A stretch of DNA of 64,000 bases from Oceanimonas aquatica (lineage in GTDB: Bacteria > Pseudomonadota > Gammaproteobacteria > Enterobacterales > Aeromonadaceae), in NCBI RefSeq assembly GCF_030732065.1, contig NZ_JAVBHX010000008.1:1-64000 (forward strand), in the 5' to 3' direction. Below the pieces are notes generated by a model, which was given only the letters and a program-made list of their open reading frames with translations, did not search any database and was not told the DNA's origin. Of the stretch, positions 17,227 through 29,032 are shown in pieces. The translations under genes were made by a program, and so were the position numbers. Each line of letters opens with the position of its first letter. The first letter of the stretch is position 1.

Positions 17227-19566
17227 TTATGAACGGCGCTTGCGGGAACGGGAGCGGGAACGGGGCTTGTCACTCTTCTCGCCTTTTTCACCCTTGTCGC
17301 CGCCCTTGCCACCGGTGGGCTTGGCACGCTTGCGCGACTTCAGGTTCTTGGCACCCTTGCCGCCGTCAAAGTCACCCTTGGGAGCGTCTTCCACCAGCTC
17401 AAAGTCAATCTTGCGCTCGTCCAGGTTCACCGCCATCACCTTGACCTTGATCTTGTCGCCCAGGCGGTAGCGGCGGCGGAAGTTCTCGCCAATCAACTGC
17501 TGGCGCGCCGGATCGAACTGGTAATAGTCGTTCTGCAGGCTGGAGATGTGCACCAGGCCGTCGATGTGGAACTCGTCGAGACGCACAAAGAAGCCAAAAC
17601 CGGTGACGTTGGCAATGGTACCGCCAAACTCGCTGCCCACGTGATCCAGCATGTACTCACACTTGAGCCAGTCGGCCACGTCGCGGGTGGCATCGTCGGC
17701 CCGGCGCTCGGTCTGGGAGCAGTGCTCACCCATGGGTGCCACCTGGTCGTACTGGTAGGGCACGCCGCCGGTCTTGCTGCGCTCACCGCCGTGCATCTTG
17801 GCAATCTGGGCCTTGATGGCACGGTGCAACACCAGATCCGGGTAGCGGCGAATGGGCGAGGTAAAGTGAGCGTAGGACTTGAGCGCCAGACCAAAGTGAC
17901 CGTTATTCTCGGCCTGATATACCGCCTGCTTCATGGAGCGCAGCAGCATGGTCTGGATCAGCTCGGCATCGGGCCGGTCACGAACCTGCTCGGCAAGCAG
18001 GGCATAATCCGCCGGCTCCGGCTCCAGGCCGCCTTTCAGCTCGAGACCCAGCTCGCCCAGGAAGCTACGGAACCCGGTGAGCTTTTCTTCGCCCGGCTTA
18101 TCGTGCACCCGGAACAGGGCGTGGGCTTCCTGCTTTTCAATAAAGCGGGCAGCGGCCACGTTGGCCATGATCATGCACTCTTCGATGATCTTGTGGGCGT
18201 CGTTGCGCACCACGGGCACGATTCGCTCGATCTTGCGCTGAGGGTTGAACACAAACCGGGTTTCCTCGGTTTCGAACTCCACCGCCCCGCGCTGGTGCCG
18301 GGCCTGCTTCATGGCCTGGTACAGGTTGTTGAGCTCTTCCAGATGCGGTACCAGCGGCGCATAGCGCTCACGCAGCACCTCGTCCCCTTCCAGCATGGCC
18401 GCTACCTTGGTGTAGGTAAGACGCGCATGGGAGTTCATCACCGCTTCGTAGAACTTGAAGCCGGACAGCTTGCCGCTGGCGGACACCGTCATCTCCGCCA
18501 CCATGCACAGGCGATCTACCTGAGGGTTAAGGGAGCACAGGCCGTTGGACAGCACCTCGGGCAGCATGGGAATCACTTGCTCGGGGAAGTACACCGAGTT
18601 GCCGCGCTGGTAGGCTTCGTTGTCGAGCGCCGAGTTCGGGCGCACATAATAGGACACGTCGGCAATGGCCACCCACAGGCGCCAGCCGCCGGAGCGCTTG
18701 GGTTGACAGTGAACGGCATCGTCAAAGTCGCGGGCATCTTCGCCGTCGATGGTGACCAGCGGCAGATCGCGCAGATCCTTGCGGCCCACCTTGGCTTCTT
18801 CCGGCACCTGCTCGGTGAGGTTGGCAATCTGCTGCTTGACCTCTTCCGGCCACACATGGGGAATACCGTGGGTACGCAGGGCAATTTCAATTTCCATGCC
18901 CGGATCCATGGTTTCACCCAGCACCTCAATGACCTTGCCGATACCGGTCATGCGCTTGGTGGGCCGCTGGGTAATGGTGATCACCACCACCTGGCCCATG
19001 CGCGCGCCCATGGTCTCGCCTTGCGGGATCAGAATATCCTGGGCGATGCGGCTGTCGTCGGGCACCACGTAGCTGACGCCGTTTTCCACAAAGTAGCGGC
19101 CCACCACATCCAGGTTACGGGATTCCAGCACACGTACCAGACGACCTTCGCGCCGGCCCCGGGAGTCAAAGCGCAGGGGTTGTACCAGTACAAGGTCGCC
19201 GTGCATGACAGCGTCCATTTCGCGCTGGGCCAGGAACAGATCGTCACCGCCGTCTTCCGGGCGTACAAAGCCAAAGCCTTCACGGTGGCCGATAACCTTG
19301 CCCTTGATCAGGTTCAGCTTGTCGGGCAGGGCGTAACACTTGTTGCGGGTAAACACCAGCTGGCCGTCACGCTCCATAGCGCGCAGGCGGCGGCGCAGAG
19401 CTTCTTCCTGCTCTTCACCGGCAAGATTCAGCTCGGCAAAGATCTCGTCCCGGTTGGCCGGGGTTTTGCGTTGCTTGAGGTGCTCAAGAATAAATTCCCG
19501 GCTGGGAATGGGGTTTTCATACTTTTCGGCTTCCCGTTGCAGGAAAGGATCTTGTTGTTCTGACAT
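17227..19566 (-). CDS. rnr: Ribonuclease R
   Basis: 3'-5' exoribonuclease that degrades structured RNA and takes part in trans-translation. 779 residues: an N-terminal helix-turn-helix region, two cold-shock domains, the RNB catalytic domain with [12 protein letters not shown] (metal-binding aspartates near 275-285), an S1 domain near 640-725 and a basic, low-complexity tail ([11 protein letters not shown] onward, then Ser/Arg) typical of RNase R. In E. coli it follows nsrR in one operon; here nsrR lies 31 kb away. Confidence 0.97.
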   Translation of the reverse strand: MSEQQDPFLQREAEKYENPIPSREFILEHLKQRKTPANRDEIFAELNLAGEEQEEALRRRLRAMERDGQLVFTRNKCYALPDKLNLIKGKVIGHREGFGFVRPEDGGDDLFLAQREMDAVMHGDLVLVQPLRFDSRGRREGRLVRVLESRNLDVVGRYFVENGVSYVVPDDSRIAQDILIPQGETMGARMGQVVVITITQRPTKRMTGIGKVIEVLGETMDPGMEIEIALRTHGIPHVWPEEVKQQIANLTEQVPEEAKVGRKDLRDLPLVTIDGEDARDFDDAVHCQPKRSGGWRLWVAIADVSYYVRPNSALDNEAYQRGNSVYFPEQVIPMLPEVLSNGLCSLNPQVDRLCMVAEMTVSASGKLSGFKFYEAVMNSHARLTYTKVAAMLEGDEVLRERYAPLVPHLEELNNLYQAMKQARHQRGAVEFETEETRFVFNPQRKIERIVPVVRNDAHKIIEECMIMANVAAARFIEKQEAHALFRVHDKPGEEKLTGFRSFLGELGLELKGGLEPEPADYALLAEQVRDRPDAELIQTMLLRSMKQAVYQAENNGHFGLALKSYAHFTSPIRRYPDLVLHRAIKAQIAKMHGGERSKTGGVPYQYDQVAPMGEHCSQTERRADDATRDVADWLKCEYMLDHVGSEFGGTIANVTGFGFFVRLDEFHIDGLVHISSLQNDYYQFDPARQQLIGENFRRRYRLGDKIKVKVMAVNLDERKIDFELVEDAPKGDFDGGKGAKNLKSRKRAKPTGGKGGDKGEKGEKSDKPRSRSRSRKRRS

Positions 19567-19625
19567 AAAGAGGTCCGTTTGAGCACTGTACTAAGGGATG
19601 TATATCAACAGAATAAGAATAACAA

Positions 19626-19679
19626 GTGACAAGACGCCCGGTTAAGCCAGTGCTCGCTGTAACCGGGCGTGTCTGTCAC
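19626..19679 (-). terminator. Long inverted repeat after luxS
   Basis: ACGCCCGGTTA (19634-19644) pairs with TAACCGGGCGT (19660-19670), and outer GTGACA and TGTCAC extend the stem. It lies just downstream of luxS and upstream of rnr. The T run on the minus strand is interrupted, so termination may be partial. Confidence 0.6.
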
Positions 19680-19698
19680 CGAGGGAAGCCGGTGGGCA

Positions 19699-20208
19699 TT
19701 ACAGAGATTTCAGCATCTCTTCCGGCAACGCCAGGCTCTGGTTGCTGTTGATACCGATTCCGCGCTCCAGAATATTGCGGGCAATGGCCTTGGCCTCATC
19801 CAGCGAGTGCATCACATAGGTGCCGCACTGATATTCGTTGAGTTCGGGGATCTGTGACTGATTTTCCACCTTGAGCACGTCTTCCATCGCCGCTTTCCAG
19901 GCATTGGCCACCCGCTGCTCGTCGGGTTCACCCACCAGGCTCATGTAAAAGCCGGTGCGGCAGCCCATGGGCGAGATATCGATGATTTCAACGCCGTCGC
20001 CGTTGAGGTGGTTGCGCATAAAGCCGGCAAACAGGTGCTCCAGGGTATGAATGCCCTTTTCGGAGAGAATTTCCTGGTTGGGCAGGCAGAAACGCAGGTC
20101 AAACACGGTAATGGTGTCGTTGTGGGGGGTGGCCATGGTCTTGGCAACCCGCACCGCCGGGGCTTCCATGCGGGTATGATCTACGGTGAAACTGTCCAGC
20201 AGTGGCAT
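19699..20208 (-). CDS. luxS: S-ribosylhomocysteine lyase LuxS
   Basis: Cleaves S-ribosylhomocysteine to homocysteine and DPD, the precursor of autoinducer-2, in the activated methyl cycle. 169 residues, very close to E. coli LuxS. The metal ligands HTLEH (His54, His58) with base Glu57, catalytic Cys83 in [10 protein letters not shown] and ligand Cys in EYQCGTY are all present. It is a single gene with its own terminator-like hairpin. Confidence 0.97.
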   Translation of the reverse strand: MPLLDSFTVDHTRMEAPAVRVAKTMATPHNDTITVFDLRFCLPNQEILSEKGIHTLEHLFAGFMRNHLNGDGVEIIDISPMGCRTGFYMSLVGEPDEQRVANAWKAAMEDVLKVENQSQIPELNEYQCGTYVMHSLDEAKAIARNILERGIGINSNQSLALPEEMLKSL

Positions 20209-20282
20209 GGGAATATTTCCTCAATTCAAATTCAATCAACCATTGTGGCAAAAAAACCGGGAGGTTGAAACCAATCCGGTCT

Positions 20283-22251
<1,969 letters not shown>

Positions 22252-22298
22252 GGTCTGTTCGTGGTTCAAAAGGCAATAACCGCCATAGTAATGAAAGA

Positions 22299-22322
22299 CG
22301 GGGGCCTTGTCAGGCCCCCGGC
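22299..22322 (-). terminator. Terminator of the minor-pilin operon
   Basis: GGGGGCCT, a four-base loop and AGGCCCCC are followed on the minus strand by a T-rich TCTTTCATT. It lies just after pilV and before nadE. Confidence 0.8.
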
Positions 22323-22331
22323 GCTTAAGGC

Positions 22332-24371
22332 TCAGTTACAGGTGGGGGTTTTATCGACTGGCCTGTTCTGAGTCAAGATGAGACAACCGCCATTGAGGGT
22401 TGTTGCATTATCAGGCACAGCCACCGTCCAGACTCCATTAACCGGAGAATAAACTTCATATCCACTCGGTACCGTTGCCGACAATGCCGCCGTAGTGTCG
22501 GGATCCGCCTTGCAGTCGTAGTAGATGGTACTCTTGTTTCCCTGAGTCTTGTTGAGCTGACCACAGACCTCATTGCCGACTTTCACAACAACACCCTCCA
22601 GACTGCAGGCTTCTTCCTTCCATGGGCCATTCGCGTTGACTGGTGCAATATAGAGCACACAATACATCTCGCCGGTTATCGAAGCCTTGGCGCTGTTGTT
22701 AACCACAATATCCAGATAGTTACTTTTTATAAACAAGTCTTGAGTTTCAACGGGAGAAATGGCTTCAGAAGAGGTCATGCCACTGTTGCTGCGTTTTATC
22801 TTGGCCATTATCGTACCGGCAGCCCCCGGCGACTTAGCTTCTGCCAGTCCTCGACTGTAAACACCGTAATAGCCGGCATTCGCATTGGTAATGGTTTCGA
22901 CCGGTTCATTTGTCACTGTGAGTGAGCTATCGCCGCTACTCCGTTCCCACTTGGCCAACAAGGTTAAATTAACTTCATTAATGGGAACCAGCGTCAGTAG
23001 ACGCCCAACTTGCTTCTCTGTCAGCTCGGCCAATTCGACTTTCACTTGACCTTCGAGCACTTCATTAAAAATATATTCCCTGTCAGCACTGGAAATCATA
23101 TCGATATAAACACCTCTGGCCATCAACTGTTTTAGCCCTACATCCATGGTGATATCAGTTGTCGCTGGTGAGATGCTTTTCGCAACCAAATAATCATTAA
23201 AAGTATCAGGCTGATAATAAGAGGCAACATCATCCTCAACACCTTTATTTATTTGAGAGAGGATATATTCAACTGCGACTGTCTCAACATAATCCCGATA
23301 GGCACTCGCCACATCACCATTAAGCAGCAGGTCAGCATCAAAAATATTAAGCGCGACCAGGTTCCAGTCGGTGGCTGTTTCATAGTAGCCGTTAATTCGA
23401 ACCATGCGACAGGCTTCAAGATAGTCATCTCCTGTATAAGCCAATGCCGTACCATTATTGTAGTGATCATGATTGTTTATCTTGGCTACGTCATACCAAT
23501 GTTCAAACTTCTCTTCAGGGCCATCAAAGTGGTTCCCGCAGCACTTTGTACAAAGTATGTCTTGCCCGATACTGGCCGGTATACCAGTATTTTTTTCCAC
23601 ATTACTACCAATCTTGTAGTAACCTATTGGCCCTTTCATTTCCCATTGCGCCGGCAGTTTTCCTTCGGAGACGCTTTGCAGGGTACATGAGCAGGAGACC
23701 GTCACCTGATCCCGGCGTTGCTGGGTCACATTGCTGCTGTCATAGGTTACCGTGCTGAATTCCACCCTAGTGCTCTCGCCTTTTTTACTTACTTCAGGCA
23801 AGGGCCGGCTGGTTTCCATTTTCAGACCCGGTGCCAGTTCAATGGACATCACATTGGGAGCGGCTCCCGGATTATGCACTACCTTGGGTCCGCCCTTGCC
23901 AGAGCCGAGATTATCACCATTGGTGCCAAAAGGTCCGCCGCTGGCGGGGGTGTTGGGAGAGATCACCGAATCCAGGGCAAAACTCTGAGCCTCACCGACG
24001 TCGGTCCAGTTAACGGTGACTGCCACCTGCTTTTTACCGGTGTCCTGAACACTCGGCGATGGCGTACCCCAGGCTGAGCTGGCGCTGTTCCAAGCATAGT
24101 CGGTCACCGCCCAGTCACGGTTATAGTCGATATCATCCAGGCTGACGCTGTCGCTGCCATTGGCGATGGCATCAAACCCGGTGCGGCTCTGAAAGCGGCG
24201 CAGCTCGTCCAGCTTGGATTCCGCCAGGCGCATGGCCACTTCCCGGCTGCGGCCGTCCCGGCTGTATTCCAGATAGGTCTTGTTCAGCTGCAGCAAGGTA
24301 CCGGCGGTGGCTGCCACAATAATAAAGGCAAGCATGACTTCAATCAGGCCAAATCCGTGTTGCCGTTTCAT
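22332..24371 (-). CDS. Very large PilV-like minor pilin
   Basis: 679 residues. The type III prepilin leader MKRQHG^FGLIEVMLAF has Glu5 and a following hydrophobic helix, as in PilV-type minor pilins, which are normally under about 200 residues. Beyond residue 150 comes a Gly-rich linker, a region with clustered Cys and His (CSCTL near 227, CTKCCGNHFDG near 272, then HWYDVAKINNHDHY), and a C-terminal Ig-like part (LLAKWERSSGDSSLTV onward). It probably exposes an extra domain at the pilus tip. It is last of four co-transcribed minor pilin genes. The PilV assignment rests on the N-terminus and position only; the large extension is unassigned. Confidence 0.75.
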   Translation of the reverse strand: MKRQHGFGLIEVMLAFIIVAATAGTLLQLNKTYLEYSRDGRSREVAMRLAESKLDELRRFQSRTGFDAIANGSDSVSLDDIDYNRDWAVTDYAWNSASSAWGTPSPSVQDTGKKQVAVTVNWTDVGEAQSFALDSVISPNTPASGGPFGTNGDNLGSGKGGPKVVHNPGAAPNVMSIELAPGLKMETSRPLPEVSKKGESTRVEFSTVTYDSSNVTQQRRDQVTVSCSCTLQSVSEGKLPAQWEMKGPIGYYKIGSNVEKNTGIPASIGQDILCTKCCGNHFDGPEEKFEHWYDVAKINNHDHYNNGTALAYTGDDYLEACRMVRINGYYETATDWNLVALNIFDADLLLNGDVASAYRDYVETVAVEYILSQINKGVEDDVASYYQPDTFNDYLVAKSISPATTDITMDVGLKQLMARGVYIDMISSADREYIFNEVLEGQVKVELAELTEKQVGRLLTLVPINEVNLTLLAKWERSSGDSSLTVTNEPVETITNANAGYYGVYSRGLAEAKSPGAAGTIMAKIKRSNSGMTSSEAISPVETQDLFIKSNYLDIVVNNSAKASITGEMYCVLYIAPVNANGPWKEEACSLEGVVVKVGNEVCGQLNKTQGNKSTIYYDCKADPDTTAALSATVPSGYEVYSPVNGVWTVAVPDNATTLNGGCLILTQNRPVDKTPTCN

Positions 24372-24382
24372 GGCGTCTCCTG

Positions 24383-25534
24383 TTACCAGTCTTTCCAGCT
24401 GCCGGGAATAGTCATCAGGTTTACAAAGGGGTTATTACCATTACCCATGCTGTTATCATCGCAATAACCGATATTACACATAACTTGCTGATCGTATACT
24501 GCATCAAAGGTACCGTTAAGAATGTCGCCACCGTGGTTGGTGGAAATGGCACCAAAGATCTGAGCTCCACCTGTTAGTTGAACCGTATAATCAGGAGCTG
24601 TTGTAGGCTCCGAGTCATAAGAGAACAACAGGCCGTAAAAATAATTACCGCCTGCTGCCTTAATGTTTGCGTTCTTGACTAGAGCAATCACCGGTTCATC
24701 AGCGGATTTGGCAGCAGTATTTGGAATAGAGCCGATGTCACATTCCCCGCCTCCATCGACAATATAAAAGCCCGGTGAATCTATGTTGCTGCAGCTTGAT
24801 ACAATATCTGTTGCCATGGCTTCCAACTTGTCCCATTCATCGGCTCCATAACCAAACACATGGCTGAGCAAATCGGTTGGAAAATCAGCATCTTTGTCTA
24901 CCACGTCCGAGTCAAAGGAAACTGTGCCACCTGTTTTAACACTGATCGTATCGGTACAGTCATTACTACTGTAATCACTCAAATGACAGGTCTGCATGCT
25001 ACCGATACCTGAAATATCCTTTCCTGACCAGACCGAAACAGGCACGCCGTTTCCACCACCATTGGGGTTGGCGACGACAGTCATATTGCCACTGATCCCC
25101 GTACTGGCACCGCCCACCAGCAGCGGCGCCGCCGGTCCGGCATTGGCTGGGTTGAGTATGCTGCGCTCCACCACCTGCACGCTGACCGTGGTGCCGCCAC
25201 CGTTTGGCAAAGTGGCCACCGACTCCAGTTGCCAGGCGTCGGGAATAGGAACGCCTTGTTCCATGGTAACCGTATAGCTCGCACTCGCTGCCGACGTGCT
25301 CAATGAGCCCGATACGCTTGTCGCCGTCGGGTCAACCTTGAGCAGTGCCATGGCATCGGCAATGCCTTTTTCCGCCGCCGCCAGCGCCACCCGGTATTCG
25401 ATTTCGTTAAGGGTAATGCGCTTGTCGGAAATCAGCACCTTGCCAATAAACACCGACACCGCCACCAGCATGGAAACCAGCACCAGGGTAATGGTGAGCG
25501 TGGCGAACCCACTGTCCTTGTTAGTAGCCATCAT
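24383..25534 (-). CDS. PilX-like minor pilin
   Basis: 383 residues with a prepilin-like N-terminus (KDSG^FATLTITLVLVSML) and an N-terminal helix continuing into RVALAAAEKGIADAMALL, as in PilX. Residue 5 of the mature form is Thr rather than Glu, a feature of tip-located (pseudo)pilins such as GspK and PilX. The C-terminal half has cysteine pairs and ends GSWKDW, common in PilX-family proteins. It overlaps the pilW end by 14 bases. The role is inferred as part of the tip-initiation complex. Confidence 0.75.
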   Translation of the reverse strand: MMATNKDSGFATLTITLVLVSMLVAVSVFIGKVLISDKRITLNEIEYRVALAAAEKGIADAMALLKVDPTATSVSGSLSTSAASASYTVTMEQGVPIPDAWQLESVATLPNGGGTTVSVQVVERSILNPANAGPAAPLLVGGASTGISGNMTVVANPNGGGNGVPVSVWSGKDISGIGSMQTCHLSDYSSNDCTDTISVKTGGTVSFDSDVVDKDADFPTDLLSHVFGYGADEWDKLEAMATDIVSSCSNIDSPGFYIVDGGGECDIGSIPNTAAKSADEPVIALVKNANIKAAGGNYFYGLLFSYDSEPTTAPDYTVQLTGGAQIFGAISTNHGGDILNGTFDAVYDQQVMCNIGYCDDNSMGNGNNPFVNLMTIPGSWKDW

Positions 25535-26171
25535 TTCTCAGTTTTATCTCCCGCTGCAGGCTGACCGACAACGCCGGCCGGTTAACATGAGAAGCACTCA
25601 GGCTGAGCCGAATGGTGCGCATGCCGGTGGCGCTGCTGCCGGACACCAGTTCAAAGCGTAAATCATCAACCGAGATTTCCTGCTCGGCCATCAGCGCATT
25701 GCCGGTACCGCAAAGCGTACTCAGTGAGGCACTTACCGAAGCGTCATTTTTTACTTCCAGCCTTTTACTGGAAGAGTCATAACTGTAAACACGAACCACA
25801 GTGGCTACCGGGGACTCGCCGTCATCCTGGTACTTGACGCGAATACAATCGGGAGCACTTGCACCCGTAGAAGTATGAAGATCGGAGGTCGTGGAAAATA
25901 CCAAGGCCTCGGCGGCAGATGCTGCCGAGGCATCACCATTCATCCCCTGAGCGGCACTGGGGTGATACCCCGCCCGCTGAATATCCCGCACCATGATATC
26001 GGTCGCCGATTGGACATCCTGGTTGAGCCGCGACAGCATCAGGGTGGTATTGCCGGAGACGATCACCGAGGAAAATAACGACAGGGCGCCCGCCACTACC
26101 AGTAAGCCGGCCACCAGCGACACCAGCATTTCCACCAGGGTCATGCCCTGCTGACGCTGAGTGACTAGCAT
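25521..26171 (-). CDS. PilW-like minor pilin
   Basis: 216 residues with the leader MLVTQRQQG^MTLVEMLVSLVAGLLVVAGALSLF, Glu5 present, followed by the long helix with DIMVRDIQRAGY, which is typical of PilW. Mature start, length and position between fimT and pilX match the PilW family. It overlaps fimT by 7 bases, indicating tight coupling. Confidence 0.85.
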   Translation of the reverse strand: MLVTQRQQGMTLVEMLVSLVAGLLVVAGALSLFSSVIVSGNTTLMLSRLNQDVQSATDIMVRDIQRAGYHPSAAQGMNGDASAASAAEALVFSTTSDLHTSTGASAPDCIRVKYQDDGESPVATVVRVYSYDSSSKRLEVKNDASVSASLSTLCGTGNALMAEQEISVDDLRFELVSGSSATGMRTIRLSLSASHVNRPALSVSLQREIKLRNDGY

Positions 26172-26647
26172 GAAGGCACTCCCATCAGGCCATTATCGGA
26201 ACAGGAGCGAATGCCACCATAATTGGAGAGTACGGCTTTCATCACATAAGTCCCATTTTTAACCGCGATATTACCGGCAAAAAAAGTGTTTCTTCGTGGT
26301 GTAAAAGTAATATCCGCGCCCACATTTGACTCAACAATAATGCTCGGATAGTTCTGACTGCTAACGCTCTCAATAATGTCTCCGGAGCAGTCATCGGAGT
26401 CATGAAGCGCATAGCTCCAGTTTGCGGCGCCCGAGTTGGTAAAACACACGGTCACTTCCCGGTTGCGCTTGATGGCTTCGCTGCGGGCCAGTTGCAGATC
26501 GGCATACACCGCCATGCCGGCGCTGCGCACCGTGTATTGCTCACGCAGGCTCTGAAAGCCGGGCACGGCCAAGGTGGTGAGTATCGTCATCACCACCAGG
26601 CCAATCAGCAGTTCAATCAGGGTCAGGCCGCGCTGCATTCCGCTCAT
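26165..26647 (-). CDS. FimT/GspH-like minor pilin
   Basis: 160 residues from MSGMQRG^LTLIELLIGLVVMTILTTLAVPGF, a canonical prepilin with Glu5 and then a GspH/FimT domain (LQLARSEAIKRNREVTVC). An upstream in-frame TTG is possible, but the ATG at 26647 has an AAGGA site. FimT binds DNA in some competent bacteria, so a role in uptake is possible but not shown. It is first of the minor-pilin operon and divergent from pilE. Confidence 0.85.
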   Translation of the reverse strand: MSGMQRGLTLIELLIGLVVMTILTTLAVPGFQSLREQYTVRSAGMAVYADLQLARSEAIKRNREVTVCFTNSGAANWSYALHDSDDCSGDIIESVSSQNYPSIIVESNVGADITFTPRRNTFFAGNIAVKNGTYVMKAVLSNYGGIRSCSDNGLMGVPSC

Positions 26648-26739
26648 GCCGGTTGCATCCTTCAAACAGACAGGTCTCCATTGTGGCCCAAACTGGAGTA
26701 AGCTTGAGGCAAAGCATGAGTTTAGACAAGGACATATCC

Positions 26740-27123
26740 ATGCCCAAACAGCAGGGGTTTACACTGATTGAGTTGTTGATCACGGTGGCGGTGCTGGCCA
26801 TTATTACCGCCGTGGCCTACCCCTCCTATTCCGCCTATATGCAAAAAAGCCGGCGTATCGAGGCCATACAGACGCTGTATAAAATGCAGCTGGCTCAGGA
26901 AGACTGGCGCATTTCTCATCCCACCTATACCAGCGCGGCGGCGGATTTAATCAGCCCCACCAGCACCGACAACTATACCTTTGCCGCCGCCGTTTCCGGC
27001 AGCGGCTATACCCTCACCGCCACCGCCAAGGGCAGCCAGCAAAACGACCAGGAAGGCGGCACCGCCTGCTCCCCACTCACGCTGACCCGAGGCGGCAGCA
27101 AGGCCCCGGCCAGCTGCTGGTAA
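26740..27123 (+). CDS. PilE-like type IV pilin
   Basis: 127 residues with leader MPKQQG^FTLIELLITVAVLAIITAVAYPSYSAYMQKSRR, Glu5 present, and a C-terminal Cys pair (ACSPLTL...SCW) that closes the D-loop, as in PilE. The ATG at 26740 has an AAGGA site; the upstream extension is unlikely. It is divergent from fimT and followed by a terminator. The small size suggests a minor rather than the major pilin. Confidence 0.87.
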   Translation: MPKQQGFTLIELLITVAVLAIITAVAYPSYSAYMQKSRRIEAIQTLYKMQLAQEDWRISHPTYTSAAADLISPTSTDNYTFAAAVSGSGYTLTATAKGSQQNDQEGGTACSPLTLTRGGSKAPASCW

Positions 27124-27124
27124 T

Positions 27125-27148
27125 AAAAAACCGCCCCGAGGGCGGTTT
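27125..27148. terminator. Terminator between pilE and ispH
   Basis: AAAAAACCGCCC, CGA, GGGCGGTTT forms a compact hairpin with a short T run, immediately after pilE and before the convergent ispH. Confidence 0.85.
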
Positions 27149-27150
27149 GG

Positions 27151-28095
27151 TCAGGATACCTGCTTTACCTTGAGCTCGGCGGGTACTTCAAACACAATAT
27201 TTTCTTCCCGCCCGGGGTGCTCCACCACGGTATTGCCCCCCAGCGACTGCAGATGAGAGATCACTTCCTGCACCAGCACTTCCGGGGCCGAGGCGCCGGC
27301 GGTGACGCCAATGCGGGCTGCGCCTTCGAGCCAGGCCGGCTCGACCATCTCGACACAATCGATGAGATGCGCCTCGGTGCCGATCTTCTCGGCCAGCTCC
27401 CGCAGCCGGTTGGAATTGGACGAGTTACGCGAGCCCACCACCAACATCAGATCCACCTTGGCGGCCAGCTCCCGCACCGCGTCCTGACGGTTCTGGGTGG
27501 CGTAGCAGATGTCGTCCTTGCGCGGCCCTTCAATGGTGGGAAAGCGTGCCCGCAGGGCGTCGATCACATCGGAGGTTTCATCCACGCTCAGGGTGGTCTG
27601 GGTCACAAAGGTGAGGTTGTCGGGCTGTTTCACCTCAAGGGCCGCCACGTCTTCCGGGTTTTCCACCAGATACATGCCGCCGTCGGTGCTTTCATACTGG
27701 CCCATGGTGCCTTCCACCTCGGGGTGGCCGGCATGACCGATCAGAATGGTTTCAATGCCCTTGCGGCTGGCTCTGTGCACTTCCATGTGCACCTTGGTCA
27801 CCAGCGGACAGGTGGCGTCAAACACCTTGAGCCCCCGTTGTTTGGCCTCTTCCCGCACCGCCTTGGAAACGCCATGGGCGGAGAAGATCACAATATTATC
27901 GTCGGGCACCTGATCCAGCTCATCCACAAAAATGGCGCCCGCGTCCTTGAGCTTGTTGACCACGTAGCGGTTGTGCACCACTTCGTGACGCACATAGATG
28001 GGGGCGCCAAATTTTTCCAGGGCGCTCTGCACTATGCTGATGGCTCTGTCCACGCCGGCACAAAAGCCGCGGGGGTTGGCGAGCAGGATTTCCAT
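27151..28095 (-). CDS. ispH: 4-hydroxy-3-methylbut-2-enyl diphosphate reductase
   Basis: Final step of the MEP isoprenoid pathway, yielding IPP and DMAPP. 314 residues. The three cluster cysteines are visible in [10 protein letters not shown] (residue 12), [10 protein letters not shown] and [11 protein letters not shown], and the substrate histidines in RHEVVHN and GHAGHPEV. It is last in the murJ-ribF-ileS-lspA-fkpB-ispH chain, two bases after fkpB. Confidence 0.97.
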   Translation of the reverse strand: MEILLANPRGFCAGVDRAISIVQSALEKFGAPIYVRHEVVHNRYVVNKLKDAGAIFVDELDQVPDDNIVIFSAHGVSKAVREEAKQRGLKVFDATCPLVTKVHMEVHRASRKGIETILIGHAGHPEVEGTMGQYESTDGGMYLVENPEDVAALEVKQPDNLTFVTQTTLSVDETSDVIDALRARFPTIEGPRKDDICYATQNRQDAVRELAAKVDLMLVVGSRNSSNSNRLRELAEKIGTEAHLIDCVEMVEPAWLEGAARIGVTAGASAPEVLVQEVISHLQSLGGNTVVEHPGREENIVFEVPAELKVKQVS

Positions 28096-28097
28096 GA

Positions 28098-28547
28098 TCA
28101 GGCTCCGTTTTCGTCATCGACGGACAGGATCTCCACCTCAAAGGTGACGTTCTGACCGGCCAGGGGGTGGTTGAAGTCCACGGTCACCGAGTCGCCGGCC
28201 ACACCGCGAATAATGCCGGGGATCTCGGCACCATTGGGCTGGGTGAACGACAGAATCGCGCCCTCTTCCAGCTCCAGATCGGCACCGAAACGGCTGCGCT
28301 CCATGTAGTGAATGTTGTCCGGATTAACCTGGCCAAAGGCGTCGTCCGGGGTCAATTCAAACACCTTTTTGGTACCGGCTTCCAGGCCCAGCAGGCAGGA
28401 CTCAAAGTTATCGGTCAGGCTGCCATCACCCATCTGCAGTCGGGCGGGCTTGCCATGCACCTGGGTGCTGTCGGCCACCGAGCCGTCTTCCAGCTTGATG
28501 GTAAAGTGAAACAACACAGTGCTGTTGGGGCCGATGATATTGCTCAT
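28098..28547 (-). CDS. fkpB: SlpA-type FKBP peptidyl-prolyl isomerase
   Basis: 149 residues (E. coli SlpA/FkpB 149). FKBP strands with the [18 protein letters not shown] opening and [19 protein letters not shown], an insert-in-flap region near 75-125, and the C-terminal [20 protein letters not shown]. It helps fold proteins around proline bonds. Its ATG overlaps the lspA stop (ATGA). Confidence 0.93.
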   Translation of the reverse strand: MSNIIGPNSTVLFHFTIKLEDGSVADSTQVHGKPARLQMGDGSLTDNFESCLLGLEAGTKKVFELTPDDAFGQVNPDNIHYMERSRFGADLELEEGAILSFTQPNGAEIPGIIRGVAGDSVTVDFNHPLAGQNVTFEVEILSVDDENGA

Positions 28548-29032
28548 TGGGGGCTGTCCTTTTTGAAGCTGTCGATAATGATCATGGCGGCGCCGACAAA
28601 AATAAAGCTGTCGGCCAGATTGAACGCCGGCCAGTGCCAGTTGCCCACGTAGAAGTCGAGAAAGTCGACCACGTGACCCAGCAGCAAACGGTCGATTACG
28701 TTGCCGATAGCCCCGCCGATGATCAGCGCATAGGCCACCGGCATCCAGCGTGCGGTGCGTGGCGCCTTGTACATCCATATGCTCAGCAGCACGGTCACGG
28801 CAACCGCCAGGCCGGCAAAAAACCAGCGCTGCCAGCCGCCCTGATCGGCGAGAAAGCTGAACGCCGCGCCGGGATTATAAACATGCACCAGGTTAAAGAA
28901 GGGGGCGATTTCCACCCCCGGGTAACCGTAATCCAGGTAGTTCACGGTCAGCCACTTGCTTACCTGATCCAGCACTATGGTGACAATCGCCAGCCACCAC
29001 CAGCGCAGGCCGGTATTCAGCACTGCCCGCAT
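28544..29032 (-). CDS. lspA: Lipoprotein signal peptidase
   Basis: Removes signal peptides from prolipoproteins after Lgt has lipidated them. 162 residues from [13 protein letters not shown]; the longer reading extends into ileS. Four membrane helices and the aspartic-protease motif with NVIDR (111-115), Asp123 and Asp141 (FNLADS) are visible. ATG overlaps the ileS stop by one base. Confidence 0.96.
   Translation of the reverse strand: MRAVLNTGLRWWWLAIVTIVLDQVSKWLTVNYLDYGYPGVEIAPFFNLVHVYNPGAAFSFLADQGGWQRWFFAGLAVAVTVLLSIWMYKAPRTARWMPVAYALIIGGAIGNVIDRLLLGHVVDFLDFYVGNWHWPAFNLADSFIFVGAAMIIIDSFKKDSPQ

Noticed and set aside
22332-24371. Fusion or frameshift artefact in the large pilin gene
   Set aside because: One open frame runs through, ends at a terminator, and no second ribosome site or pilin leader occurs inside.
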